Assembly: GCF_016100975.1 (NCBI RefSeq)
Contig: NZ_JACFRN010000002.1
Span: 24,656-88,655, forward strand
DNA: 64,000 nt
Direction: 5' to 3'
Source of the DNA: Lactobacillus sp. W8174
Lineage (GTDB): Bacteria > Bacillota > Bacilli > Lactobacillales > Lactobacillaceae
The position numbers and the translations under genes were made by a program. Positions 57,200-64,000 of the stretch are shown here, one piece after another (positions within the stretch are counted from its first letter, which is position 1; the number at the start of each line of letters is the position of its first letter). The notes beneath the pieces were generated by a model that searched no databases, was not told where the DNA came from, and worked only from the letters and a program-made list of their open reading frames with translations.

Positions 57200-57852
57200 T
57201 ATACTTTGATTCTGTTAAGTGGCCAATAGCGATATTTAACAACACCTTCAATTTTACTTCTAGGGATTGCTCCTATATAACGACTATCTTTTGAAACACT
57301 CCTATGATCTCCCATTACAAAATACGAGCCTTTGGGAACTTTGTTAGTATTTTTCATTTCTTTTAATTGAGAAGGGGAATAAATACTTTTATATTCTTTT
57401 GTTCTTGCTAAAGAACGAATTGAAAAGTCAGCAGTATAAGAATATTTAGTACCATAAAAACCGTCTTCATTATCCGTCAGCTTAAATCCAGGTTTTAAAT
57501 AGTCTTGATTTATTTTTTTGCCATTAACATAAATCTTATTATTTTTTCCAGTAACAGTTTCACCGGGTAATCCTATAATTCTTTTTATATAAAAGGAATT
57601 ACGTTCATCCGGAGCCTTTAAAATGACAATTTCATTTCGTTTCAATTTGCTATTGCGATTAGCTATAACTCTTTCTTGATTTTCAAAAGTTGGTTGCATC
57701 GAGATACCAGATACGGAACATTTGACTATTAAATATTTTGTCAGTAAAAAATTAATTAAAATAAAAATCGCAAATAAGACTATTGTATATTTTAAAAAAT
57801 CATAAAATTGTTTTGTTTTCTCATTTTTTTCGTTATTCTGATTATTTGCCAT
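57196..57852 (-). CDS. lepB: Signal peptidase I
   Basis: The 218-residue membrane protease removes signal peptides from exported proteins. It has one N-terminal helix (about 22-44), nucleophile Ser51 in SGISMQPTF, general base Lys90 in FYIKRIIGLPGE, and the box FVMGDHRSVSKDSRYIG. The ATG at 57852 with AAGGA 7 bases before it is preferred over an upstream ATG at 57942. It sits opposite the ABC cluster; a second copy is common in lactobacilli and may serve particular substrates. Confidence 0.93.
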   Translation of the reverse strand: MANNQNNEKNEKTKQFYDFLKYTIVLFAIFILINFLLTKYLIVKCSVSGISMQPTFENQERVIANRNSKLKRNEIVILKAPDERNSFYIKRIIGLPGETVTGKNNKIYVNGKKINQDYLKPGFKLTDNEDGFYGTKYSYTADFSIRSLARTKEYKSIYSPSQLKEMKNTNKVPKGSYFVMGDHRSVSKDSRYIGAIPRSKIEGVVKYRYWPLNRIKVY

Positions 57853-58443
57853 AAGTAAGTCCTTACAAATAAAATTACATATTAATATAACTAGCCTGTG
57901 GTTAATAGATAAATTATAGGCAGATAAATAATTAAAAGTCAAAATAACCTAAAAACCAACATAAAATTAAACAAATAACTCATTTAGATGATATAAACTT
58001 CTTCTAATTTTGGAGATCATAATCTATATCAGATCATAAGGCTAATTTCTGTTTTTATTGTAAATAGCAAGTGGATAGTTATAAAAAGTCTCAGTTAAAA
58101 AAGACCCAGGACAAAACAAAAAGGACTAGCTTCGTTAAATATCGAAAGTTAATCCTTAATTGAAATTTATTAAACAGAGTAAAAAGTATTTAGAATGGTT
58201 TCGTTAAAGCCAACTCACTATTAACTTTTTAATTCATCAGCTGGAAGAAACCAACTATTCTGTTGATTCTTTAAGGTGAGTGAAAGTTATTTACACCAAG
58301 CCGTTTAGTTAATTATATAGCTCTTCTTTTATTCAATATGCAAACAGTATTTGTTATAATTAATTTAGAATTCAAGCAAATTGTTTTGAGGGCGGTTGGC
58401 TGTTGATCTGGAAAGGAGATGGTGCCTATGGCACGAAATCTTT
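57853..58443. other. Gene-free stretch before the type I cassettes
   Basis: No credible gene is seen. It contains the lepB promoter region and, near 58099, GACCCAGGACAAAAC, which loosely resembles one end of the element at 37843. A minus-strand scrap at 58226-58275 reads NQQNSWFLPADELKS and may be the end of a lost gene. A TATAAT at 58355-58360 is a likely -10 for the first type I toxin transcript. Confidence 0.4.
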
Positions 58444-58461
58444 TAGAAAGAGAAGCAGTTA

Positions 58462-58551
58462 ATGAGCGTTTACCAGGCATTACAAATAATGTTGGCATTC
58501 GCCACGTTTATTATTGTGTTGTTGGATTATATCAATAATCACAAGAAATAA
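58462..58551 (+). CDS. Holin-like type I toxin peptide, copy 1
   Basis: The 29-residue peptide (MSVYQALQIMLAFATFIIVL then LDYINNHKK) is a single membrane helix with a polar basic tail, the layout of the putative holin-like/TxpA-type toxins of Gram-positive type I systems, which damage the membrane when overproduced. The RBS is weak (AGAGAAG), as usual where translation is kept low. A frame in the +1 register from ATG 58429 with a better RBS is open for 36 codons but does not resemble a known protein. Confidence 0.8.
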   Translation: MSVYQALQIMLAFATFIIVLLDYINNHKK

Positions 58552-58690
58552 AAAAGACCGTCCCAATCATACTTTAGCTAGTTAGGGATAGTCTTCTATT
58601 ACCTAGACAGCTAACCGCCTTTAGAGCGGCTGCTTGTTTTCAAAGAGGTCTTGTTAGTGGCAAGGCCTCTTTTCTTTACAGTTACATTAT
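58552..58690 (-). ncRNA. Predicted antisense antitoxin RNA, copy 1
   Basis: On the minus strand TATAAT (58691-58686) would start an RNA of about 130 bases running towards and through the 3' part of the toxin transcript. It includes the stable stem AAGAGGCCTTG/CAAGACCTCTT, a small CCGC/GCGG hairpin, and ends at the shared hairpin AAGAC-GGGA/TCCC-GTCTT (58554-58601). Convergent overlap at the 3' ends is typical of TxpA/RatA-like pairs. No strong -35 is seen. Confidence 0.55.
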
Positions 58691-58769
58691 ATCATGACTA
58701 AATTAATTTTGCACAACGAGCTGAGTAATGATTGCGACTAGCATAGGACTAGCATAGCTAGAAAGAGAA

Positions 58770-58859
58770 GTGAGCGTTTACCAGGCATTACAAATAATGT
58801 TGGCATTCGCCACGTTTATTATTGTGCTGTTAGATTATATCAATAATCACAAGAAATAA
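58770..58859 (+). CDS. Holin-like type I toxin peptide, copy 2
   Basis: The encoded 29 residues are identical to copy 1, although codons differ (GTGCTGTTA against GTGTTGTTG) and the start is GTG instead of ATG. The sequence upstream has been shortened, bringing the AGAGAAG motif up against the start codon, so translation may be poorer than in copy 1. Confidence 0.75.
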   Translation: MSVYQALQIMLAFATFIIVLLDYINNHKK

Positions 58860-58998
58860 AAAAGACCGTCCCAATCATACTTTAGCAAGTCGAGGATAGT
58901 CTTCTATTTCTCACATAGCTAACCGCCTTTAGAGCGGCTGCTTGTTTTCAAAGAGGTCTTGTTAGCGCAAGACCTCTTTTCTTTACAATTACATTATA
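58860..58998 (-). ncRNA. Predicted antisense antitoxin RNA, copy 2
   Basis: The same elements as in copy 1: minus-strand TATAAT (58998-58993), the AAGAGGTCTTG stem, the CCGC/GCGG hairpin and the end hairpin beside the toxin stop. The rest of the 58860-59304 gap is AT-rich, holding the promoter of the next gene. Confidence 0.55.
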
Positions 58999-59304
58999 TC
59001 ATGACTGAATTAATTTTGCACAAGTGGACTGAGTCAGGGATTGCATGTTGCCATTTATAATCTTCTTTTTAACAGTTACAAAAGCAGAGCACAAAATTTC
59101 TCGAAGTTATATCGATTTTAGACTTTTTGTAATTATTTTATTTCAATGGGTATTTGTTATATCAATAATAAATGATATGCTAAAGCTTAAGACAGTGTAT
59201 AGTGTATGAAACAAAAAAGTTTACAGTATTTAAACTGCTAAAATAATCAAAACTTCGCAAGCCTTTAAATAGTTGCAAAACATAATAGACTAGGAGAGCT
59301 TTTT

Positions 59305-59799
59305 ATGGATACTACGAATTACGATTTGATTTACGAAATTATTATTTTAATATTCTTTACTATTGCATTTATAACATCGCTATATATTATTTATCTCAAG
59401 TCAAAAGCTTGGCATAAGCTTAATTTGGAATCACGAAAAGAAGTCGCAGCTTCTACAGTAGAATTTGTAGCAAAGCCTGGAATTGAGAGAGAAGTGGTAA
59501 TGATAAAGGCCAGCCGGTTTATTGCGGCTATTGTTCTGTTATTAAGTTGGGCTTTTTTTACATCAGAAGTTGTTATTCTATTTATAGGAAATTTGATTTT
59601 CATTGTTGACGTGTTAGCAGAAATATATATGAACGCAGATTTAACTAAAAAAGAAAGAGAGCATTATACAAGTATTCCCTATATTTATAATGCAAAACGG
59701 GCAAAATTAGTAAGGAGATTATATATTATTTGTCGTATTTCTTATATGATTGTCGCTGTTGCGTGTACTTTTTTGATTTATTCAGTGTTTGGCTGGTAG
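59305..59799 (+). CDS. Four-helix membrane protein, unknown
   Basis: The 164-residue protein has helices at about 10-30, 68-90, 90-107 and 140-162, with a polar loop (31-65) and a basic loop (110-138, NADLTKKEREHYTS). I do not recognise the family. Strong RBS AGGAGAG. It stands alone between the type I cassettes and a decayed region. Confidence 0.6.
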   Translation: MDTTNYDLIYEIIILIFFTIAFITSLYIIYLKSKAWHKLNLESRKEVAASTVEFVAKPGIEREVVMIKASRFIAAIVLLLSWAFFTSEVVILFIGNLIFIVDVLAEIYMNADLTKKEREHYTSIPYIYNAKRAKLVRRLYIICRISYMIVAVACTFLIYSVFGW

Positions 59800-59884
59800 T
59801 AGGCTAAAATTATGTTGTTGACATCTCAGGATTAGCAAGAGAAAGAGTTAAAAGTATCTATAGGTAACCATGCATACCTAATGA

Positions 59885-60013
59885 ATTGAAGTAATCGATC
59901 GCTATGCGAAAACAAACGATGTCAAGTTCGTTCATAGCATCAAATTAAAGCCAAGTAACACAAAAGCAGAAGTCGAGGATCAAGCCCAAGCAGAGTCTGC
60001 TGCTAATAATTAG
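59885..60013 (+). pseudogene. C-terminal fragment of a lost gene
   Basis: In the 499-base gap 59800-60298 one frame reads VIDRYAKTNDVKFVHSIKLK followed by PSNTKAEVEDQAQAESAANN and a stop. Codon use looks like real coding sequence but there is no start or RBS. Family not recognised. Confidence 0.4.
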
Positions 60014-60047
60014 AGCAGGTGAAAATTAATCAAAATTTGGATAATTA

Positions 60048-60091
60048 CTTGTTTTCAAAGAAAACTTGTTTTGCAAGGCTTCTTTTTTAGC
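60048..60091 (-). pseudogene. Decayed third copy of the type I antisense region
   Basis: CTTGTTTTCAAAG is identical to the start of the antisense hairpin in the two cassettes, and the following AAACTTG/CAAGGCTT stem with a T-run has the same layout. No toxin ORF accompanies it. Confidence 0.4.
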
Positions 60092-60298
60092 TACAAAATA
60101 AAATGAAAAATTTCTGTAAAACTTTTTATAATATCTAGGATATGTATTTACTTTTATGATATTCTATAATTGTATAATTTAAATAAAATTTATTAAAATT
60201 TTAATTAAGAGACAGATGCGAGAATATTATTAATTTTATTAGATGCGGTCTTCTCTTTTTAGGGTTATTTATAATATATGTAAGGTATTGATTTATTA

Positions 60299-60742
60299 GT
60301 GACTAAAAATGTTCTTAAATTAACCGATTTTTGTTTTAGCTTTTTGATTGAATTATTAAATAACATTGTAATTGCAATATATGTTTTAAATAATCTTGTT
60401 CCAAAGGATATTCATGGTATTTTGCAGCTGATTTTTGATAGCGATATCCTTGTTATATTCATCCCAATTTTTGTTAATGCCATTACTCTTCTTTATATAT
60501 ATCATTTAAATGAAAGTATGAAAGAAGAGAAACTTATACGAATAATAGTTGGATCGACAATATGGCGAATGAAATATCAAATTCCTTCATTGCTGTTAAT
60601 CACTAATACTGTATCTGTGCTTTTTATATGTATAATAATGTCCTTTAATTATTTGTTTTTAAGTAAAGTCTGCCTAATGTTTATTGTGATTAGTATGCTC
60701 AGATTATGTATACTACTTGTGATTACTTGTATTAAAGCTTGA
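60299..60742 (+). CDS. Hydrophobic membrane protein next to the MacB-like system
   Basis: The 147-residue protein begins at GTG with a weak AAGG upstream and has four helices (about 10-30, 48-70, 95-118, 120-145). It resembles half of an FtsX-type permease without the extracytoplasmic domain, but no motif confirms this. It precedes the permease by 22 bases, so it may be a further subunit of the same transporter. Confidence 0.55.
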   Translation: MTKNVLKLTDFCFSFLIELLNNIVIAIYVLNNLVPKDIHGILQLIFDSDILVIFIPIFVNAITLLYIYHLNESMKEEKLIRIIVGSTIWRMKYQIPSLLLITNTVSVLFICIIMSFNYLFLSKVCLMFIVISMLRLCILLVITCIKA

Positions 60743-60764
60743 TTAATAGTAGGAGTTTAAAATA

Positions 60765-62003
60765 GTGTATAGGGAATTCATCAAAAATGTATTTTTAAAG
60801 CGTTTGGTTTTAGTGCTTTTGACTTTAGTTACTATGATATCTTTTAGCTTTATCTTTTATACCCTTATCCGTTCTAATTTGTATGTCTTACAAGGTAAGA
60901 ATGATTTACAACAATTAATTAAAAAAGACGTATTTATGGGGAATAATCAGATGACTAGCAGTCAATTGCATTATGACTTCAATAAGAAAAATATTAAACA
61001 AACAAATCAGAGAGCACAAAAGTTATTTAATTATATAGATCACAACTATCATTATTCATCCAGATGGTCATTTAATACTGAAATTCCTAATAGTTCTGTA
61101 TCCATAAATTTAGATACAATTAACAGTAATTTCTTTAAATTTTATCCTCTTAAAGTGCAAAAAGGCAGATTGTTTACAAATTCAGAATATGTTGCTGACA
61201 CTAAAGAAATCCCAGCGATTGTTGGTCCAGGTTTAAAAAATATAAAGCTCGGATCCACTTTTAAAATTTTAAATCCAGCAAATGGAAAAAATGAAACTTA
61301 TAAAGTTATCGGCATTTTGAAAGAAAATCTGAGGCTACCATCAGTTTATAATATGGATGGAGGTCGTTTACTTAATAAGACTGTATTTAGACCTTTGACT
61401 GATAAAGATAAAAGGCAGGTTAATGCAACTCAACTAGTTTCAGCTTTTCAGGATTTATTGATTTATAATGCATCTAAAAATGAAGCTTTAAAATTATCTA
61501 AAACTATTAAAAAAGATCTTTTTGCTACAGTAAAATTTATTTCAGTAAAAGATAATATTAACGACTTCTATGCAGAATATAAACCAAGAGTTTTATTGTT
61601 ATTATTAGTATCTATAATTATGCTGATTATTTTTCTGAGCCTATTTTTATGGAATATTTGGAAAAGTTTGTCAGAATCGAGACAAGAAATCGCCATTAGA
61701 ATTTCACTTGGATTAAGAAAAGATCAATTATATATTATAACGTTTTTATACCAACTATTACTTACAATAGTTTCATTTATACCAGTTACCATCTATGTGA
61801 TGAGAAATGCCTATTTATTAGCTTCAAACCGAGCTGGTATAGATGCTCAGATTATTTTGTCAACTCCTCTTCCTAGAATTGAATCAATTAGTATGATTTT
61901 AAGCTTTTTAGCATTATTAATAATTGGTACTATCTCATCAATGTTAATCATTTATAAATTCAATAAAATACCTTTAAATCTGAGGATGATGAATAAGTTA
62001 TGA
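60765..62003 (+). CDS. MacB/FtsX-type ABC permease
   Basis: The 412-residue protein has the FtsX/MacB layout: first helix (about 12-35), a large outside MacB_PCD-like domain (about 40-275; VGPGLKNIKLGSTFKI, YKVIGILKENLRLPS), then three helices, with ESRQEIAIRISLGLRKDQLY, the conserved motif after helix 2. These systems drive periplasmic or wall-side work or peptide export rather than simple transport. It starts at GTG and overlaps the ATPase gene by 4 bases. Confidence 0.85.
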   Translation: MYREFIKNVFLKRLVLVLLTLVTMISFSFIFYTLIRSNLYVLQGKNDLQQLIKKDVFMGNNQMTSSQLHYDFNKKNIKQTNQRAQKLFNYIDHNYHYSSRWSFNTEIPNSSVSINLDTINSNFFKFYPLKVQKGRLFTNSEYVADTKEIPAIVGPGLKNIKLGSTFKILNPANGKNETYKVIGILKENLRLPSVYNMDGGRLLNKTVFRPLTDKDKRQVNATQLVSAFQDLLIYNASKNEALKLSKTIKKDLFATVKFISVKDNINDFYAEYKPRVLLLLLVSIIMLIIFLSLFLWNIWKSLSESRQEIAIRISLGLRKDQLYIITFLYQLLLTIVSFIPVTIYVMRNAYLLASNRAGIDAQIILSTPLPRIESISMILSFLALLIIGTISSMLIIYKFNKIPLNLRMMNKL

Positions 62004-62674
62004 GTAAAGCTGTATATGTTAATCACTTAAGTAAAAACTTCGAGGAACAACCTATTTTAAAGGACATAGATTTTTCGTTAGAAAAAGGAACAATGACAGC
62101 TTTAATAGGCGCTTCTGGCGAAGGTAAGACAACTTTCCTAAATTTGATTGGCTCACTTGACAATTCTTATAGTGGTCAAATTATTGTTGAAGGACAAGAT
62201 CTATCACTCTGTAATGATAGGGAATTGTCGCAGTTGCGTAACACAAAAATTGGCTTTGTGCTACAGGAACCAATTTTAATTCAAAGACTTTCTGTTGAAC
62301 AAAACATCTTGCTACCAACAGTTTATTTGCCCAAAAAAGCAAGGAATGAAAAAGAAATTAAAAGCAGAATGCATAAATTGACCAAATATTTGAACATAGA
62401 ATCTCTTTTAAAAAGGAAACCAAGTACACTATCAGGTGGGCAAAAGCAACGGGCCGTTGCAGTAAGGGCTTTAATTAACGATCCAGACATTGTATTGGCG
62501 GATGAACCTACTGGATCATTAGATGAAGAGAATGCCAAGACAATCATTGATTTATTTAAAAAAATAAAAGATGAAGGAAAAGCAATTTTGACAGTCACGC
62601 ATGACAAAAAAATTGCGGCATTACATGATAATGTTTATAAACTAAGTAGCAGAAAAATTACCAAATTAAACTAA
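62000..62674 (+). CDS. MacB/LolD-type ABC ATPase
   Basis: The 224-residue ATPase is coupled to the upstream permease by a 4-base overlap. It has Walker A GASGEGKT, Q-loop VLQEP, signature LSGGQKQR, Walker B IVLADEPTG and the H-loop VTHDK. The ADEPTGSLD form is typical of the MacB/LolD group. The pair could export or give resistance to a peptide; substrate unknown. Confidence 0.93.
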   Translation: MSKAVYVNHLSKNFEEQPILKDIDFSLEKGTMTALIGASGEGKTTFLNLIGSLDNSYSGQIIVEGQDLSLCNDRELSQLRNTKIGFVLQEPILIQRLSVEQNILLPTVYLPKKARNEKEIKSRMHKLTKYLNIESLLKRKPSTLSGGQKQRAVAVRALINDPDIVLADEPTGSLDEENAKTIIDLFKKIKDEGKAILTVTHDKKIAALHDNVYKLSSRKITKLN

Positions 62675-62692
62675 AAAAGAATTATAGGTCTT

Positions 62693-62737
62693 AATAATAC
62701 ACTCAAATTTAGAATAAATTTGAGTGTATTATTTTGC
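62693..62737. terminator. Strong terminator with an 18-base perfect stem
   Basis: AATAATACACTCAAATTT and its exact complement AAATTTGAGTGTATTATT flank a 5-base loop, followed by TTGCC. The 353 bases after it (62738-63090) hold a hairpin CTTCTGC/GCAGAAG with T-run (62838-62878), a short dyad, a duplicated TAAAATTATGATTAAAT, and no gene. Confidence 0.75.
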
Positions 62738-63090
62738 CTAAATTATCTTGGTAATTAGAATCAAGATTTTTAATATAATATTTAAATTTTAAAGCATAGA
62801 AACGTTAGTATTTTTGAACTAAACAACTCCTGATTGCTTCTGCTAGTTAAATTTATTTTTAATGGCAGAAGTTTTTAAGTTTTTAGTGATAACCACTTAG
62901 CCACTAAAAATTACCTCCTAGAAAATAAATATATACTTTAAAATAAAATTATGATTAAATTAAAATTATGATTAAATTAAAAGAACAAACAGTAACGGGA
63001 AAGATTTAAACAAGATAAATCATATTGCTTCTATGGAACAAGACCATTTTAGCAAAATATGTTAAATATAAATGAAAGGTAAAAACAATT

Positions 63091-64000
63091 ATGAAAAAAT
63101 ATTTTGATAACAAAAGCATAATCCTATGTTTTTTGTTGACCCTGATCGTAGGTCTTGCTACTCCTTTTAATACGTGGTCTTATTCGCAAATCTTTGCCAT
63201 GGTTGAAGCTGGTGATAAAAGACGAGTAGTTCTGGAAGTCTGTTTGATTGTTCTGATTATTTTCTTATTAACTGTTGCCCGCTACTTTTACGAGAGGACA
63301 CTAAATCGGAACATCTACCTCTTCAATAAAAACGTGCGCAGTGATCTGCTATCTTCCGATTTTGTTAAACAACAAGGACCAGTTTCTGATAAGTTGTCAT
63401 TTGTCACTAACGATTTAGAGTTGGTAGAAAATAATTACGTCAAAGAAGTATTTAATTTAATCACTTGTATTGTTAACCTGCTGCTATGTTTGGCTATGGC
63501 TATCAATGCGAACTTTATCCTGACTCTTGTTTTTATGCTTTTCTCAATTATTTCAGCAATTGCTCCAAAAATTATGGCCAAACGGGTTATGGAGAGTTCT
63601 AAAGCCTGGAGTGCTAGTGTTGGCAAATACACAGGATTTATGTCGGATTATCTCAAGCACATTGACCTAATCTTGGATTATAATGCGATGCCTTTCTTTT
63701 TACTGAAAGGTAAGAAGGCAATTACTGAAACAGCTGCAGCCAAACAGAAACGGGAAAATACGATTGCCATGAGCAATTTACTGGCTGGTATTCTGGCTTA
63801 TACCTTATCATTTCTGCCCATTGGGATTGGTATTTTATTTGTTTTAGACAAGCGCTTGCCTCTTTCTTCCTTTATTATGGTTCAGTATTCCAGTTCTTGG
63901 ATCGTGAATTCTATCTTGGCCATCAACCGGTCAATGACAACGATTAACTCGGCTAAGCCCTTGTTAACAAAGCTGACTGATATCAAGGAATTACCACAAT
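63091..64000 (+). CDS. ABC exporter, N-terminal membrane domain, cut by window edge
   Basis: The frame is open from ATG 63091 (GAAAGG upstream) to the last base, at least 303 codons. It shows six helices of an ABC exporter membrane domain: LCFLLTLIVGLATPFNTW, then VVLEVCLIVLIIFLLTVA, FNLITCIVNLLLCLAMAI and so on. There is no N-terminal peptidase domain. An ATPase domain is expected beyond the edge. It belongs to the family of multidrug and peptide exporters; the substrate is unknown. Confidence 0.85.
   Translation, partial: MKKYFDNKSIILCFLLTLIVGLATPFNTWSYSQIFAMVEAGDKRRVVLEVCLIVLIIFLLTVARYFYERTLNRNIYLFNKNVRSDLLSSDFVKQQGPVSDKLSFVTNDLELVENNYVKEVFNLITCIVNLLLCLAMAINANFILTLVFMLFSIISAIAPKIMAKRVMESSKAWSASVGKYTGFMSDYLKHIDLILDYNAMPFFLLKGKKAITETAAAKQKRENTIAMSNLLAGILAYTLSFLPIGIGILFVLDKRLPLSSFIMVQYSSSWIVNSILAINRSMTTINSAKPLLTKLTDIKELPQ

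Larger units (their letters stand above)
58444..58706. repeat. Type I toxin-antitoxin cassette, copy 1
   Basis: A unit of about 260 bases comprising a short hydrophobic-peptide ORF, a terminator hairpin and a convergent antisense promoter is repeated with high identity at 58758-59012. The two units differ by small indels and substitutions in the linking segments. Confidence 0.85.
58758..59012. repeat. Type I toxin-antitoxin cassette, copy 2
   Basis: Second copy of the unit described at 58444-58706, in the same orientation. Confidence 0.85.

Noticed and set aside
58099-58275. Possible insertion-sequence remnant
   Set aside because: Only a short end-like motif and a 15-codon scrap are visible, with no transposase motif or paired inverted repeats.
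58313-58498. Minus-strand 61-residue ORF over the type I cassette
   Set aside because: It has no RBS or family features and overlaps the toxin coding region and its promoter in antisense.
58429-58536. ORF from ATG 58429 (MARNLLEREAVNE...) with a strong RBS in the first type I cassette
   Set aside because: The frame is not preserved in the second cassette, where the upstream part is missing, whereas the 29-residue peptide is identical in both. It might still be a leader frame.

Overview
The window looks like chromosomal DNA of a low-GC Lactobacillus sensu stricto. The signs are LPQTG-anchored BspA/MucBP surface proteins, a malolactic enzyme with its malate carrier, many PTS sugar systems, Rgg and RpiR regulators, and no respiratory chain genes. 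The mix of glucoside PTS operons and very large Ser/Asn-repeat adhesins would fit the bee-gut Lactobacillus group, but that is inference only. I see no rRNA, tRNA, CRISPR array, complete insertion sequence or prophage.

Region 1 (1-14.5 kb, all minus strand) is a surface-adhesion locus. Three paralogous BspA-like leucine-rich-repeat proteins carry near-identical leaders and copied promoters; the first is cut by the window edge. They are followed by a smaller LRR/MucBP protein without a leader or anchor, and then a sortase. Region 2 (14.6-29.1 kb) holds sugar uptake and redox genes. A beta-glucoside operon with two RAT/terminator antitermination sites has a frameshifted BglG/LicT gene. After it come a flavin reductase-MFS pair with a divergent LysR gene, an EIICBA PTS gene bracketed by an intact Rgg gene and a decayed copy of its 3' end, and an Rgg/MFS efflux pair.

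Region 3 (29.2-37.8 kb) has a broken MazEF module, a multidrug-type MFS pump, and an alpha-glucoside operon (GH4 6-phospho-alpha-glucosidase, EIICB, RpiR regulator, small membrane protein, separate EIIA) with candidate cre and regulator sites upstream. Region 4 (37.8-44.4 kb) is an accessory island: a nested inverted-repeat element, an orphan HicB, four Fic-domain proteins (one with an HTH/antitoxin partner, one with Gln in place of the catalytic His), a decayed secreted-protein gene and a second MazEF module whose toxin has an internal stop. Region 5 (44.6-53.4 kb) has a divergent GH31 glycosidase/nagA pair with a NagR-type operator between them, the malolactic genes, remnants of further toxin-antitoxin modules and a GNAT acetyltransferase.

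Region 6 (53.5-64 kb) is dominated by membrane export. It has a five-gene ABC cluster resembling lantibiotic-immunity transporters, a signal peptidase I, two tandem type I toxin-antitoxin cassettes (hydrophobic 29-residue peptide plus predicted antisense RNA) with a decayed third copy, a MacB-like ABC system, and the start of an ABC exporter running off the end.

The most notable points are the tandem Fic island with its Gln-substituted member and shared C-terminal tail, the repeated inactivation of type II toxin-antitoxin genes, the tandem type I cassettes, and the duplicated adhesin array with slippage-prone repeats.
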